Below are positions 9,759 through 20,213 of a DNA stretch of 51,267 nt, in pieces. Source of the DNA: an uncultured Pelagibacteraceae bacterium (GTDB lineage Bacteria; Pseudomonadota; Alphaproteobacteria; Pelagibacterales; Pelagibacteraceae); contig CACKOH010000007.1 in assembly GCA_902601785.1 (NCBI GenBank), positions 1 to 51,267 on the forward strand. Reading direction: 5' to 3'. Under the pieces are notes generated by a model. That model saw only the letters and a list, made by a program, of their open reading frames with translations. It searched no databases and was not told the DNA's origin. Numbering within the stretch: position 1 is the first letter of the stretch; every line of letters starts with the position of its first letter. The translations under genes were made by a program, and so were the position numbers.

Positions 9759-10739
9759 ATGGAAAAAAACATTAATTTTATTGTTCAACAGGATGAAAAT
9801 AATTCAAGAGTTGATATTCTCATCAACCAAAGGGAAAGGTTAATTAGTAGAACTAGAATCAAAAACTTAATATTAAAAGATAAACTCAAATTAAACAATA
9901 TCATCATAAATAATCCCTCTAAAAAAGTTAATACTGGAGATCAGGTTGTTCTAGAAATCCCAAAACCAAAGTCAGCATCATTAAAACCATTCGATTACAA
10001 ATTAGATATTATACACGAGGATGATGACTTAATGGTTATCAACAAGCCAGCTGGTATAATTATGCACCCTGGAGCAGGTAACTATGATCAAACAATAGTT
10101 AATGCTTTAATGCATTATAATAAAGACTCCTTATCTAATATTGGTAACGAATTAAGACCAGGAATTGTTCATCGAATTGACAAGAATACCTCAGGATTAA
10201 TAGTAATTGCTAAAAACAATCATGCCCATGAAAATCTATCAAAACAATTTAGCGAACATACTATTTTAAGAGAGTACCAGCTATTAACTTGGGGGAAATT
10301 AAGACCATCAAAAGGACAAATAGTTACATTCCTAACGCGTAGTTCAAGAAATAGGCAGCTAATGGAAGTTAGTCGATCAAAGGGAAAGAAAGCAATTACC
10401 AATTATAAAACTCTTGAAATTTTTGAAAATGAAAAGACACCCACATTAAGTTTAGTAGAGTGCAAATTAGAAACAGGTCGTACCCATCAAATTAGGGTCC
10501 ATATGAATTATAAGGGAAACAGTATAGTTGGTGATGATAAATATAAAAAAAAATATAAAAACCTAAAAAATATAGATTTAAAAATTCAAAATTTAATATC
10601 TAATTTGCCTAGACAATTTTTACATGCTAAGACAATTGGTTTCATACATCCGAAAAATAATAAAAAAATGCATTTTTCCTCAAATCTGCCACATGAGCTA
10701 AATATTATTTTAGAAATGCTTAGAAACACTAATAAATAA
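9759..10739 (+). CDS. rluD: Large-subunit rRNA pseudouridine synthase, RluA family (RluD-like)
   Basis: Isomerises specific uridines of 23S rRNA to pseudouridine (helix 69 in the case of RluD). An N-terminal S4 RNA-binding domain covers about residues 14-70, including SRTRIKNLI and VNTGDQVVLEIP. The catalytic domain carries NKPAGIIMHPG and the aspartate D141 in GIVHRIDKNTSGLIVIAK; ETGRTHQIRVHM is the other conserved block. The length of 326 aa fits RluD/RluC. Its position directly upstream of rpoH is common in Alphaproteobacteria and favours RluD. RluC cannot be strictly excluded from motifs alone. Confidence 0.88.
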   Translation: MEKNINFIVQQDENNSRVDILINQRERLISRTRIKNLILKDKLKLNNIIINNPSKKVNTGDQVVLEIPKPKSASLKPFDYKLDIIHEDDDLMVINKPAGIIMHPGAGNYDQTIVNALMHYNKDSLSNIGNELRPGIVHRIDKNTSGLIVIAKNNHAHENLSKQFSEHTILREYQLLTWGKLRPSKGQIVTFLTRSSRNRQLMEVSRSKGKKAITNYKTLEIFENEKTPTLSLVECKLETGRTHQIRVHMNYKGNSIVGDDKYKKKYKNLKNIDLKIQNLISNLPRQFLHAKTIGFIHPKNNKKMHFSSNLPHELNIILEMLRNTNK

Positions 10740-10780
10740 AACATTGAAAATTATTTTAAATTAACTAAATAAAATCTCCT

Positions 10781-11674
10781 ATGAGTACTACAGTTAATAA
10801 TAATTTGCCCTCCCTATCTAATGAAGGAGGGTTATCAGCATACTTAGATCAAATTAAAAAATTTCCAATGCTCGCTGCTGAGGAAGAATATATGCTAGCG
10901 AAAAACTGGAAAACTACAGGCAACATTAAGTCTGCTGAAAAATTAGTTACGAGCCATCTTAGATTAGTTGCTAAAATTGCAATGGGATATAAAGGCTATG
11001 GTTTACCAGTAAACGAAATGATTTCTGAAGGTAATGTGGGTTTGATGCAAGCTGTAAAAAAATTTGAACCTGAAAAAGGTTTTAGGTTAGCAACATATGC
11101 TATGTGGTGGATCAAAGCTTCAATCCAAGAGTATATTTTAAGATCTTGGAGCCTAGTAAAAATTGGAACAACAACTGCTCAAAAAAAATTATTTTTTAAT
11201 TTGAAAAAAATTAAAAATCAAATTGCACCTCAACAAGAGGGAGATTTGAGAGATGAACATGTCGATCATATTGCTAACAAGCTTGATGTAAGTAAAGAAG
11301 AAGTTGTTTCAATGAATAGAAGATTGTCAGGTAAAGAATTTTCTCTAAATGCTCAAATTGGTGAAGATGGAGATGAGTGGCAAGACTGGTTGGTTGATAA
11401 AGAATTAGACCATGACCTAAAGTTTGCTCAACATGAGGAGATGGAGCAGAGAAAAGATTTATTAAAAGATTCTATTAAGGTCCTAAATGATAGAGAAAGA
11501 GAAATTTTATATTCGAGAAGATTGAATGACAATCCAACAACATTAGAAGATTTAAGTCAGAAATATAAAATTAGCCGAGAAAGAGTAAGGCAAATTGAAA
11601 ATAAAGCTTTCGAAAAACTCCAAAAACATATGCTTCTTTTAGCAAAATCTAAAAATTTATTGCCGGCTAATTAA
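10781..11674 (+). CDS. rpoH: RNA polymerase sigma-32 heat-shock factor
   Basis: Alternative sigma factor that directs RNA polymerase to heat-shock promoters. Region 2 is well conserved ([55 protein letters not shown]). The RpoH box is QKKLFFNLK (134-142), which separates it from RpoD and FliA, and the region 4 helix-turn-helix carries [17 protein letters not shown]. The length of 297 aa is standard. The start ATG at 10781 follows 41 bp after rluD. Its 3' end overlaps the convergent purA by 4 bp. No obvious RNA thermometer can be made out in the very short leader. Confidence 0.96.
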   Translation: MSTTVNNNLPSLSNEGGLSAYLDQIKKFPMLAAEEEYMLAKNWKTTGNIKSAEKLVTSHLRLVAKIAMGYKGYGLPVNEMISEGNVGLMQAVKKFEPEKGFRLATYAMWWIKASIQEYILRSWSLVKIGTTTAQKKLFFNLKKIKNQIAPQQEGDLRDEHVDHIANKLDVSKEEVVSMNRRLSGKEFSLNAQIGEDGDEWQDWLVDKELDHDLKFAQHEEMEQRKDLLKDSIKVLNDREREILYSRRLNDNPTTLEDLSQKYKISRERVRQIENKAFEKLQKHMLLLAKSKNLLPAN

Positions 11675-12963
11675 ATATCAAAAGGGTTTTCGACTAATAT
11701 TGTATCTTCTCTCTCTGGACTAGTAGATATACTTGAAATTTTTGCACCTATAAAATCCTCAATTGCAAAAATATATTTTTTTGCATTTTCTGGTAAAGCA
11801 TCAATATTTTTTATTCCACTTGTTGAAGATTTCCATCCTGGGAAAGTTTTGAATATCGGTTTTATTTTTAGTTGGTCCTCAACAGCTGCTGGTAAATAAT
11901 CAATTTTTTTTCCATCTAACTCGTAATGTATACACATTTTAATTTCATCCAATTCATCTAATACATCCAATTTAGTAAGTGCAATTCCATCAATACCAGA
12001 AATTTTAATAGTTTGTCTTACCAGAACACCGTCAAACCAACCACATCTTCTTTTTCTACTAGTAACAGTTCCAAATTCTTTTCCCCTCGTACCCAATAAT
12101 TCTCCAATATCATCTTTTAACTCAGTTGGAAATGGTCCTTCTCCAACACGGGTAGTATATGCTTTAGTTATTCCTAGCACATAATTAATTGAATTTGGTC
12201 CACAACCAGTCCCTGTTGCAGCACTTGAGGCAACAGTGTTAGAAGAAGTGACATAGGGATATGTGCCATGATCTACATCTAATAAAACTCCTTGAGCTCC
12301 TTCAAATAAAATTTTCTTTTTTTGTTTTTTAAATTGATCAATTTTAAGCCATACAGGTTGAGAAAATTGTAGTATTTTTGGGGCAATTTTCAATAGTTCT
12401 TCTTTTAATTGTTCTTTTTCAAAAATTTTTTTTCCTAAACCTTTTCTGATAGCATTGTGGTGTATCAAAACTGACTCTAACCTATGATCTAAATTTTGTT
12501 CAGATCTTAAATCCATTACTCTTATAGATCTTCTACCAACTTTATCCTCATAAGCTGGTCCAATTCCTCGTCTCGTAGTCCCAATTTTTCCTTTTCCAGC
12601 TGCGTCTTCTCTTATTTCATCCATTTCTCTATGAAATGGTAAAATTAAATTTGCAGACTCTGAGATAATAAAATTATCAACATCAACATTTACTCCTTTT
12701 AATTTTATTTCTTCTACTTCGTCTATTAGTGCCCAGGGATCAATTACTACTCCATTACCAATAATTGAAATCTTATTTTTTCTTACTATTCCTGAGGGTA
12801 GTAATCTTAATTTATAAGTTACACCGTCAATAACTAGTGTATGTCCAGCATTGTGCCCTCCTTGGAATCTTATCACAACGTCAGCCTGTTCAGATAACCA
12901 ATCAACTATCTTGCCCTTTCCTTCGTCTCCCCATTGCGATCCAACTACTACAATATTTTTCAT
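11671..12963 (-). CDS. purA: Adenylosuccinate synthetase
   Basis: GTP-dependent ligation of IMP and aspartate to adenylosuccinate, the first committed step to AMP. The N-terminal GTP loop and active-site aspartate are in [16 protein letters not shown] (8-23); the catalytic histidine lies in [12 protein letters not shown]. The blocks [35 protein letters not shown] and [14 protein letters not shown] are also diagnostic. The length of 430 aa is normal. It shares its last base with the start region of thiD (the purA ATG touches the thiD stop), so it is likely co-transcribed with thiD, glmM and folP. Confidence 0.98.
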   Translation of the reverse strand: MKNIVVVGSQWGDEGKGKIVDWLSEQADVVIRFQGGHNAGHTLVIDGVTYKLRLLPSGIVRKNKISIIGNGVVIDPWALIDEVEEIKLKGVNVDVDNFIISESANLILPFHREMDEIREDAAGKGKIGTTRRGIGPAYEDKVGRRSIRVMDLRSEQNLDHRLESVLIHHNAIRKGLGKKIFEKEQLKEELLKIAPKILQFSQPVWLKIDQFKKQKKKILFEGAQGVLLDVDHGTYPYVTSSNTVASSAATGTGCGPNSINYVLGITKAYTTRVGEGPFPTELKDDIGELLGTRGKEFGTVTSRKRRCGWFDGVLVRQTIKISGIDGIALTKLDVLDELDEIKMCIHYELDGKKIDYLPAAVEDQLKIKPIFKTFPGWKSSTSGIKNIDALPENAKKYIFAIEDFIGAKISSISTSPEREDTILVENPFDI

Positions 12964-13775
12964 TATTTAAATTTTTTATTTATACTCATAGAGTTAAGAT
13001 GATTTATAGGACCATGCCCCTTACCATAATTAGGATTAGATTTAATTGCTAAATTTACATACTTAATTCCGAGCTCACAAGATTTCTTTACTGGTTTTCC
13101 ACATGATAAAAATGTTGCTACAGCACTGGATAATGTGCAGCCAGTTCCATGTGTATTTTTTGTTTTAAACCTTGTGTTATTAAAAATTTTGATATCTTTA
13201 TTGTTTACGTAAATATCATGAACAAATTCTCCCTTTAAATGACCACCTTTAATAAGAACATTTTTTACCCCTAGTTCAATTAACTTTTGCGCAACAACAA
13301 TCATGTCCTGTTGTGTTTTTATTTTGGTATTAGTTAAAATTTCTGCCTCAGGAATATTTGGAGTTATCATTAATACTTTCTTTATCAAGTTAGATTTAAT
13401 TAAATTTATTGCCTTATTGTCAATTAATTTTGCTCCCCCCTTTGCAACCATGACTGGATCTAAAACTACATTTCTAACTTTAATTTTATCTAACGATTTA
13501 ATAACTGATCTAATTACTTTTGTTGAATGCAACATTCCTATCTTTACAGCATTTGGTCTAATATCACTTGAAGAAAATATAACTTGGTTATAAATTTCCT
13601 TTGGATTAATTGGAATAATTGATTTGACACCAGTGGTATTTTGAATTGTTACAGCTGTAATTGCTGTCATCGCATATGAGCCTAATGCAGTAACAGTTTT
13701 TATATCTGCTTGTATTCCTGCACCACCGGAAGAATCAGATCCGGCAATAATTAGTATTTTTGATTTTATCTTCAA
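12963..13775 (-). CDS. thiD: Hydroxymethylpyrimidine / phosphomethylpyrimidine kinase
   Basis: Phosphorylates HMP and HMP-phosphate to HMP-diphosphate, the pyrimidine half of thiamine. It has the ribokinase-fold N-terminal block [18 protein letters not shown] (10-27), [16 protein letters not shown]-like [12 protein letters not shown], and the C-terminal anion hole [17 protein letters not shown]. The length of 270 aa is usual. It sits between glmM and purA with 1-bp spacing. No thiC is in the window and no TPP riboswitch is visible upstream, so the gene gives no sign of local thiamine control. thiE lies elsewhere in the window (32711-33325). Confidence 0.95.
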   Translation of the reverse strand: MKIKSKILIIAGSDSSGGAGIQADIKTVTALGSYAMTAITAVTIQNTTGVKSIIPINPKEIYNQVIFSSSDIRPNAVKIGMLHSTKVIRSVIKSLDKIKVRNVVLDPVMVAKGGAKLIDNKAINLIKSNLIKKVLMITPNIPEAEILTNTKIKTQQDMIVVAQKLIELGVKNVLIKGGHLKGEFVHDIYVNNKDIKIFNNTRFKTKNTHGTGCTLSSAVATFLSCGKPVKKSCELGIKYVNLAIKSNPNYGKGHGPINHLNSMSINKKFK

Positions 13776-13776
13776 A

Positions 13777-15108
13777 TTATTTAATTTTTTTTATAATTAT
13801 GTTTATACATTTTTCTAAGAGTTCTAAATTGTCACTTTCACCCATCACTCTTATCTTTGACTCTGTTCCTGACTTCCTAACTAAAATTCTTCCATATCCT
13901 TTGATTAGTTTTTCTGCCATTTTAATAGATTTTTTTATATCCGATTTATTTATTATATTTTTATCTTTTACATTTACATTTTTTAATATTTGTGGAATTT
14001 TTTTAAATTTCGAAAAAAATAAACTAGCTTTTTTTCCTTTTCTCAACGCGAACAAAGCCTCTAAGGCAACTAACAAACCATCTCCAGTAGTTGCAAATTT
14101 TCCAAGAATAATATGTCCTGACTGTTCACCTCCTAAATTAAATTTATGTTTTTGCATTTTTTCTTTCACATACCTATCTCCAACATTTGCTCGAATAAAT
14201 TTGATATTAAGAGTTTTAAAGTATTGCTCCAAACCATAGTTAGACATTAATGTGCCAACCACACCACCTTTTAACATTTTTTTATTTTTCCATCTTGAAG
14301 CTAAGGCAGCAACAATTTGATCTCCATCAATTATGTTACTTTTTTCATCGCACATTATGACTCGATCAGCATCACCATCTAATGAAATACCAATATGAGC
14401 TTTATATTTTTTTACAGCTCTTTTAATATTGTTTGGATAGACTGATCCACACTTTTTATTAATATTCATGCCATTTGGCTCAACTCCAATAGCTATTACT
14501 TTCGCTCCTAACGATTTTAATAATTCAGGACCAGCTTTATAACCTGCTCCATTTGCGCAGTCTATAACAATCCTAAGTCCTCTTAAATTAAACTCCTCAG
14601 AAAAGTTTTTTTTTAAAATTTTAATATAATCTTTAGTCCCTGTTTCTAATCTTTTTACTCTTCCCAATTTTTCTGGTTCAGATAAATTTTTTTCAATATT
14701 TTGATCTATTAAATGTTCAATTTTCTTTTCTATTTTGTCAGATAACTTCATTCCATCTGGGCCAAATAACTTTAATCCATTATCATAATATGGATTGTGT
14801 GATGCGGTTATCATAATCCCCATATTAGCTTTCATGGTTTTAGTCAGCATCGCTAAACCATTTGTTGGCAGAGGTCCCAAAGTGTAGACGTGCATACCAG
14901 CTGAGGTTAATCCTGATACCAAAGCTGGTTCGAGCATGTAACCTGATAATCTTGTATCTTTAGCAATTATAGCAACTTGTTTGTTTTTTTTTTGTGATCT
15001 AAAAAAGGTTCCTGATGCTAGACCAAACTTAAAAAACATATCTCCATTTATATTTTTACTATTTATTTCACCTCTAATTCCGTCAGTTCCAAAGTATTTT
15101 TTTGGCAT
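13777..15108 (-). CDS. glmM: Phosphoglucosamine mutase
   Basis: Interconverts glucosamine 6- and 1-phosphate on the path to UDP-GlcNAc, for peptidoglycan and LPS. The phosphoserine S103 lies in MITASHNPYYDNGLKLFGPDG (99-119). The metal-binding loop is DGDADR in ISLDGDADRVIM, the sugar-binding loop is GGEQSGHI and the phosphate-binding end is VRKSGTESKIRVM. The length of 443 aa is standard, and the N-terminus KKYFGTDGIRGEIN is the family signature. It overlaps folP by 1 bp (TAATG) and lies 1 bp from thiD. The ftsH-folP-glmM order is classical in proteobacteria. Confidence 0.98.
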   Translation of the reverse strand: MPKKYFGTDGIRGEINSKNINGDMFFKFGLASGTFFRSQKKNKQVAIIAKDTRLSGYMLEPALVSGLTSAGMHVYTLGPLPTNGLAMLTKTMKANMGIMITASHNPYYDNGLKLFGPDGMKLSDKIEKKIEHLIDQNIEKNLSEPEKLGRVKRLETGTKDYIKILKKNFSEEFNLRGLRIVIDCANGAGYKAGPELLKSLGAKVIAIGVEPNGMNINKKCGSVYPNNIKRAVKKYKAHIGISLDGDADRVIMCDEKSNIIDGDQIVAALASRWKNKKMLKGGVVGTLMSNYGLEQYFKTLNIKFIRANVGDRYVKEKMQKHKFNLGGEQSGHIILGKFATTGDGLLVALEALFALRKGKKASLFFSKFKKIPQILKNVNVKDKNIINKSDIKKSIKMAEKLIKGYGRILVRKSGTESKIRVMGESDNLELLEKCINIIIKKIK

Positions 15109-16160
15109 TAATTTTTAATTATCTCTTTATAAACTTTTATACCCTGCATAATTTCATTAACATCATGAACTCTTAAAATTTGAACACCTTGGGTCATCAT
15201 ATAAATTGTGGAAGCCACTGTACCCCCAATCCTTAATTTACTGTCATTATTTTTAGATATATCTTTAATAAACCTTTTTCTTGAGTTTCCAACAAGTATA
15301 GGAAAACCGAGTGAATGAAAAATGGAAATGTTCTTTATTAAACTCATATTATGTTTCAAATTTTTTCCAAAACCTATTCCGGGATCAAGGATTATTTTAT
15401 TATGATTTATTCCAATTGATCTTAAAAATTTTAATTTTTTCTCAAAAAAATCATAAATATCCAACAATTCATTTTTGTAAAAAGGATTATTTTGCATATT
15501 CTCAGGACGGCCTTTGGAATGCTGTAATACAAACGGAGTATTATTAAGCTTTAATACATTTATAGTTTCTGGGTCATATTCCAAACCTGATACATCATTG
15601 ATCAACTTTACTCCAAGTTGAATTCCTTTTTTCATTATATTTGATTTTCTTGTATCTAGAGAAATTGGTATTTTTTTGCTCAATATTTTTAAAATTTTGT
15701 TTATTCTACTCCATTCTAACTTTTCATTTATAGGTTTAGATCCTGGTCTAGTAGACTCTCCTCCAATATCAACTAAGTTTGCACCTGAGCTAAATAAATT
15801 TATAGCTTGTTTAATAGCTTTATCTTTTTTATTAAATTTTCCTCCATCTGAAAAACTGTCAGGTGTCAAATTTAACACTCCTAACAAATTTGGAATTAAG
15901 TTAAATTTTAAATTACAAAAACCTTTTTTTTTTGAAGTAATTTTCTTTAAATCAGAATTAATTTTTTTTTTTAATAAATGTGATAATTTATTAGTTTGAT
16001 TAACAAATACTATTTTTTTTGATTTTCTTGTAATTATCTCAATTTGATTAAAAGAAATTTCTTTAATACCATGAAGTGGTAATGATTTATTCTTTTCGAC
16101 AAGATTTTTAGACTTAGCACCATAATAGAAATTACACACTCTTGTGTAATATCTTGTCAT
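15108..16160 (-). CDS. folP: Dihydropteroate synthase with N-terminal extension
   Basis: Condenses dihydropterin diphosphate with p-aminobenzoate in folate biosynthesis. The catalytic TIM barrel begins near residue 90 with LLGVLNLTPDSFSDGGKF and continues with VDIGGESTRPGSKPI, ISLDTRKSNI, INDVSGLEYD, FVLQHSKGRPENM, ILDPGIGFGKN and PILVGNSRKRFI. The first ~88 residues are a lysine-rich extension outside the core; similar extensions occur in alphaproteobacterial FolP and their role is not known to me. The start at 16160 lies 8 bp from the ftsH stop, placing it in the ftsH-folP-glmM operon. Total length of 350 aa is longer than E. coli FolP because of that extension. Confidence 0.94.
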   Translation of the reverse strand: MTRYYTRVCNFYYGAKSKNLVEKNKSLPLHGIKEISFNQIEIITRKSKKIVFVNQTNKLSHLLKKKINSDLKKITSKKKGFCNLKFNLIPNLLGVLNLTPDSFSDGGKFNKKDKAIKQAINLFSSGANLVDIGGESTRPGSKPINEKLEWSRINKILKILSKKIPISLDTRKSNIMKKGIQLGVKLINDVSGLEYDPETINVLKLNNTPFVLQHSKGRPENMQNNPFYKNELLDIYDFFEKKLKFLRSIGINHNKIILDPGIGFGKNLKHNMSLIKNISIFHSLGFPILVGNSRKRFIKDISKNNDSKLRIGGTVASTIYMMTQGVQILRVHDVNEIMQGIKVYKEIIKN

Positions 16161-16168
16161 CTATAAGT

Positions 16169-18061
16169 TTAGTGAACTATCTTTGGTTTAAGTCCTAATG
16201 AACTTAGTGCAGAACCCTTGTCGTTATCCTCAACCTTAATGTCTTCTTTATCTTTTGGATAAACATTTTTATTTATCAAATTTTCTATTTCCTCTCCTGA
16301 TAGAGTTTCATAAGTTAAAAGCGCTTTAGCCAATTTGTGCAAATCGTCAATTTTTTCAGTTAGTACTTTTCTTGCTCTTTCATAACCTTTATCAACTATT
16401 TTTCTTATTTCAGAATCAACTTTTTGTGCTGTTTCCTCTGACATATTTTGTTGTCTTGCAACTGATCTACCTAAAAAAACTTCTTCCTCGTTCTCTCCAT
16501 ATGCAACTGGTCCAAGTTCTTTGCTTAATCCTGCTCTCATGACCATTGCTCTAGCTCTTTTAGTTGCTTGTTCGATGTCACTCGATGCTCCAGTAGTAAC
16601 TTTATCTTCACCAAATATTATTTCTTCAGCAACCCTTCCACCCATTGCAATAGCAAGTTGGGCATGTAATTGCTCTCGTGTTTGTGATAATTCATCTCTT
16701 TCAGGTAATTGCATAACCATACCAAGAGCTCTTCCCCTTGGAATAATAGTAGCTTTATGAATTGGATAGGCTGCACTCTCATTAATAGTTACAATTGCAT
16801 GTCCAGCCTCATGATAAGCTGTCAAAGTTTTCTCCTCTTCGGTCATTACCATTGATCTTCTTTCAGAACCCATCATTACTTTATCTTTTGCTTCTTCAAA
16901 TTCTGCTAAAGTAACAATTCGTTTATTTTTTCTAGCAGCTAACAAAGCAGCTTCGTTTACAAGATTAGCTAAATCTGCGCCTGAAAAACCTGGTGTCCCT
17001 CTTGCAACTGTTCTTAAATTAACATCTGGCGCCATCTTAATTTTCTTAACATGAACTTTGAGAATTTTTTCTCTTCCAATTATGTCCGGATTAGAGACAA
17101 CTACTTGTCTATCAAATCTACCTGGTCTTAATAATGCAGGATCCAAAACATCAGGTCTATTAGTTGCAGCAATTATAATAACTCCTTCGTTAGTATCGAA
17201 ACCATCCATTTCAACTAATAATTGGTTTAATGTTTGTTCTCTCTCATCATTGCCTCCTCCTAAGCCAGCACCACGACTTCTTCCAACAGCATCAATCTCG
17301 TCAATAAAGATTATACATGGAGAATTTTTCTTTCCCTGTTCAAACATATCTCTTACTCTTGATGCACCAACACCAACAAACATCTCAACAAAATCTGAAC
17401 CTGAAATAGTAAAAAAAGGAACTGCTGCTTCACCTGCAATCGCTCTTGCTAAAAGAGTTTTTCCCGTACCAGGAGGTCCAACTAATAATGCACCTCTTGG
17501 TATTTTACCTCCAAGTCTACTGAATTTTTTTGGATCTTTTAAAAACTCTACAATCTCCTCAACTTCCTCTTTAGCTTCCTCTACCCCTGCAACATCATTA
17601 AATGTAACTTTCCCTTTAAGCTCATTCATCATTTTTGCTTTTGATTTTCCAAACCCCATTGCTCCGCCTCTTCCACCTTGCATTTGTCTCATAAAGAAAA
17701 TCCAAACTGCAATTAATAGCAGCATAGGGAACCACGAAAGTAATACACCAAATAAAGATGGCATTTTTTCTTCTAAAGGAGCAGCTGAAATACTCACTCC
17801 TTTTTCAGATAATTTTTCAATTAGGTTTGGGTCGTTAGGAGAATAAGTAGAGAATGAATTACCGTTAGAGTAAACACCCTTAATATTTTTACCTTGAATC
17901 TCAACCTTTACAACTTCTCCATTCTCAACAGATTTTAAAAAATCAGAAAAAATTATTTGATTGCCTCCTCTGGGATTTGATTGAGGGCTTTTGAACATAT
18001 TGTATAGACCAATAGTTAAAAAAACTATTATTCCCCACATTGCAAGATTTTTTAAATTCAT
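16169..18061 (-). CDS. ftsH: ATP-dependent zinc metalloprotease FtsH
   Basis: Hexameric inner-membrane AAA+ protease that degrades membrane proteins and short-lived regulators, including sigma-32 in other proteobacteria (rpoH is in this window). There are transmembrane segments at about 7-22 and 104-124 with a periplasmic domain between. Walker A is GPPGTGKT (195-202), Walker B FIDEID (252-257), the second region of homology falls around 298-320 and the zinc site is HEAGH (417-421). The length of 630 aa is standard. It follows tilS by 63 bp, a common alphaproteobacterial neighbour. A 262-codon open frame on the opposite strand is a composition artefact. Confidence 0.98.
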   Translation of the reverse strand: MNLKNLAMWGIIVFLTIGLYNMFKSPQSNPRGGNQIIFSDFLKSVENGEVVKVEIQGKNIKGVYSNGNSFSTYSPNDPNLIEKLSEKGVSISAAPLEEKMPSLFGVLLSWFPMLLLIAVWIFFMRQMQGGRGGAMGFGKSKAKMMNELKGKVTFNDVAGVEEAKEEVEEIVEFLKDPKKFSRLGGKIPRGALLVGPPGTGKTLLARAIAGEAAVPFFTISGSDFVEMFVGVGASRVRDMFEQGKKNSPCIIFIDEIDAVGRSRGAGLGGGNDEREQTLNQLLVEMDGFDTNEGVIIIAATNRPDVLDPALLRPGRFDRQVVVSNPDIIGREKILKVHVKKIKMAPDVNLRTVARGTPGFSGADLANLVNEAALLAARKNKRIVTLAEFEEAKDKVMMGSERRSMVMTEEEKTLTAYHEAGHAIVTINESAAYPIHKATIIPRGRALGMVMQLPERDELSQTREQLHAQLAIAMGGRVAEEIIFGEDKVTTGASSDIEQATKRARAMVMRAGLSKELGPVAYGENEEEVFLGRSVARQQNMSEETAQKVDSEIRKIVDKGYERARKVLTEKIDDLHKLAKALLTYETLSGEEIENLINKNVYPKDKEDIKVEDNDKGSALSSLGLKPKIVH

Positions 18062-18124
18062 AGTTATAAAATAAGAATTATTATGAATTAAACAAGTGAC
18101 AAAATATCAATTAAAATATTATAT

Positions 18125-19162
18125 TTAGTGCTCTTTTAGAACTATGATTGACTTGTTCACCTTATAGATTATACAATTTCCGAGTGTAAGTCTAAGAGAA
18201 ATTCTAGTCTCTCCTTTTAATTTATGTATAATGTTGTCAACTTTCTTTCCTCTAACAGAATAATATTTGTTACCAACTAATTTGATTACTTCTGATAACG
18301 ATCTAAAAGTTACTTCATGAGGTTGATTAAAAAAATCCTCATTTAAAATAACTTTAGTTCTATCTTTATCAATATATGAATTATCTTGTAAATTTTTTGC
18401 AACATAAAATTTTATAGTTTCATTAGAATCTTTTAAATTTTTAATTGTTATCAGAAATTTATTCTTATCTAGACCATCGTTCTGAAGATGTTTTATTAAC
18501 TTTCTTATCCTTACTCTTTTAAATTTATTATCCTCATTAGAGGGATCCTCGATATAAGATTTAAAAACATTAGTAGTAACATAATTTAAATGTTTTTTTT
18601 CAAAACTTAAAAGTGGTCTAACTATATTTACTTCATCTCTGAGAGTTTTTTTTTTACTAAAAGAAACTAAACCGTTAAGTCCACTTCCTCGAGAAAGTCT
18701 AATAAAAAAATTTTCATACAGGTCATCTACATGATGGCCTGTTAAAATATTTTTAATATTTAATTTTTTTGCTTGATCAATTAAGAGGTTGTATCTTTTA
18801 TTTCTAGCTAGTGACTGGATATTGCTAATTGGTTTTTTTCCATACCACTTTAAAATAATTGAATTTATGCCATACTTTTTTAATAGTTTTTTTACTGATT
18901 GCGCTTCAAATGAAGAATTTTTTCTTAATCTATGATCAATGATAAAATAATAAACATTTAGTGATTTTTTAATTGAATAAATTTTAGTTAAAAAGGATAA
19001 GGCAAGGCTGTCGGAACCACCAGAAACTCCAACAACAAAATCTTGATTTAAACCAATAATATTCTCAAATTTCTTATAAACTTGAAGTATTCTTTTATCT
19101 CTTAAATTGTTTATTAAATTTTTATGAGTCTTGTTTGATACATTCAAATTTTTTGGACTCAT
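18125..19162 (-). CDS. tilS: tRNA(Ile)-lysidine synthase
   Basis: Attaches lysine to C34 of the CAU-anticodon tRNA-Ile so that it reads AUA, a frequent codon in such AT-rich genomes. The N-type ATP pyrophosphatase P-loop is SGGSDS (47-52) in FVVGVSGGSDSLALSFL; HRLRKNSSFEA, LTGHHVDDLYENFFIRLSRG and the typical arginine-rich stretch follow. The length of 345 aa fits. The start at 19162 overlaps the end of cpoB by 41 bp; no ATG closer to the P-loop is available, so a shorter start would need TTG/GTG/ATT. The tol-pal-cpoB-tilS-ftsH order is conserved in Alphaproteobacteria. Confidence 0.94.
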   Translation of the reverse strand: MSPKNLNVSNKTHKNLINNLRDKRILQVYKKFENIIGLNQDFVVGVSGGSDSLALSFLTKIYSIKKSLNVYYFIIDHRLRKNSSFEAQSVKKLLKKYGINSIILKWYGKKPISNIQSLARNKRYNLLIDQAKKLNIKNILTGHHVDDLYENFFIRLSRGSGLNGLVSFSKKKTLRDEVNIVRPLLSFEKKHLNYVTTNVFKSYIEDPSNEDNKFKRVRIRKLIKHLQNDGLDKNKFLITIKNLKDSNETIKFYVAKNLQDNSYIDKDRTKVILNEDFFNQPHEVTFRSLSEVIKLVGNKYYSVRGKKVDNIIHKLKGETRISLRLTLGNCIIYKVNKSIIVLKEH

Positions 19163-20135
19163 ATATTGCTTTTTTAATTACAGATTGATTTGCATTAGGA
19201 TATTGAATTTGCACACCAGTTATCATTTTACAACCTTGATCTTTCTCACCTATTTGCACCATGGAGACACCTAATTTTAATAAATTTATTGGTGCCTTTT
19301 TACCTTTTGGATATTTTTGATATCCCTCTAAATACGCAGTTGCAGCATCAGTATATAATTGCCTTATTCGAAATGTTTCTGCATACCAATACTGTGCACT
19401 TCCTGCTAATTCATGATCAGCATTAGATAAAACAAATTCTCTAAGGGCTATCTCAGCTGTACTGTAGTCACCAACTTTTAAAAAACTAGTTGCAAATTCA
19501 TATTGTTTTTCTGGTGAAACATCCTGAGGTAATATTTTCTCATCTGATTGAAATGTTTCTGTTACAATTGACGCAGTAGTTTCTACAGATTGAATTTGCT
19601 GGGAAGTATCTGAGGTCTCGGTATCTTTATATGAAATCGATCCAAGATCTTGTGGCTGAGAACTTCCGGGAAGAACTTTATTTTCATCAGTTTTAGGCTT
19701 TGAGCTTAATTTAGGTGAACTATCACCTACTATATCTGAAGTAAGTGATGACTCTATGTCTTGAAATCTTACTTGATTGTCAGCTTGAATTTTTGACAAT
19801 CGATTAGAAAGTTTATCCAATTTAAAATTTATTTCTTCAAATTTATTTGTTAATTCTCTAAACTGACCCTCGATTTCAGACAACTTAAGTAAATGTCTTG
19901 TAAGAACATCCTCTGAATTTGGATCTATATCTAATTCTGAGCTATTAGTTGATGTATTTTCTATCTCAATTGATCCAGAGTAAACTGCTCTCTCAAGAGT
20001 TTTTAGGTCATTTTTTATAATTTCTAAAGTTTCATAGATATTATGATTATCTGCAAAGGAGTTACTAATTATGACAAGATTAAAAACAAAAATAATCTTT
20101 AATACGATTAATTTAAAAAACAATCTCATTAACAT
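19122..20135 (-). CDS. cpoB: Tol-Pal cell division coordinator CpoB/YbgF
   Basis: Periplasmic partner of TolA and the PBP1B/LpoB machine that coordinates peptidoglycan synthesis with outer-membrane constriction. It has a hydrophobic signal peptide at about residues 8-28 ending ISNSFADN, a coiled coil around 85-120 (EGQFRELTNKFEEINFKLDK), a low-complexity Ser/Thr/Gln linker to about 205, and C-terminal TPR repeats from about 210 (PEKQYEFATSFLKVGDYSTA, YWYAETFRIRQLYTDAATAY). The length of 337 aa is within the family range. A second ATG two codons in (20129) is also possible. It lies behind a strong terminator downstream of pal, so it may be expressed at a lower level than pal. Confidence 0.9.
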   Translation of the reverse strand: MLMRLFFKLIVLKIIFVFNLVIISNSFADNHNIYETLEIIKNDLKTLERAVYSGSIEIENTSTNSSELDIDPNSEDVLTRHLLKLSEIEGQFRELTNKFEEINFKLDKLSNRLSKIQADNQVRFQDIESSLTSDIVGDSSPKLSSKPKTDENKVLPGSSQPQDLGSISYKDTETSDTSQQIQSVETTASIVTETFQSDEKILPQDVSPEKQYEFATSFLKVGDYSTAEIALREFVLSNADHELAGSAQYWYAETFRIRQLYTDAATAYLEGYQKYPKGKKAPINLLKLGVSMVQIGEKDQGCKMITGVQIQYPNANQSVIKKAIYESKKFECIKQDS

Positions 20136-20160
20136 AACACTTTATGATTATAAAAATGGC

Positions 20161-20200
20161 AAAAAAAAGACCCCAAAACCACTAATGTAGTTGGGGTCTT
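20161..20200 (-). terminator. Rho-independent terminator after pal
   Basis: On the minus strand a perfect 10-bp stem AAGACCCCAA/TTGGGGTCTT (20191-20200 with 20167-20176) closes a 14-nt loop and runs into eight U residues (20161-20168, partly shared with the stem). It begins 14 bp after the pal stop and ends before cpoB. It is by far the clearest terminator in the window. Confidence 0.92.
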
Positions 20201-20213
20201 TAAAATAAAGTTT

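Noticed and set aside
12963-13850. TPP riboswitch near thiD or thiE
   Set aside because: No room (1-bp gap upstream of thiD; thiE start is within fba) and no CTGAGA or thi-box consensus seen.
13760-14239. A 159-codon plus-strand frame antisense to glmM
   Set aside because: Phe/Ser/Leu-rich shadow of a strongly conserved gene, with no domain and no ribosome binding site.
17058-17846. A 262-codon open frame on the plus strand, antisense to ftsH
   Set aside because: It mirrors the conserved ftsH frame, is rich in Ser/Pro/Ile as expected of a reverse complement, and matches no family; ftsH is certain here.
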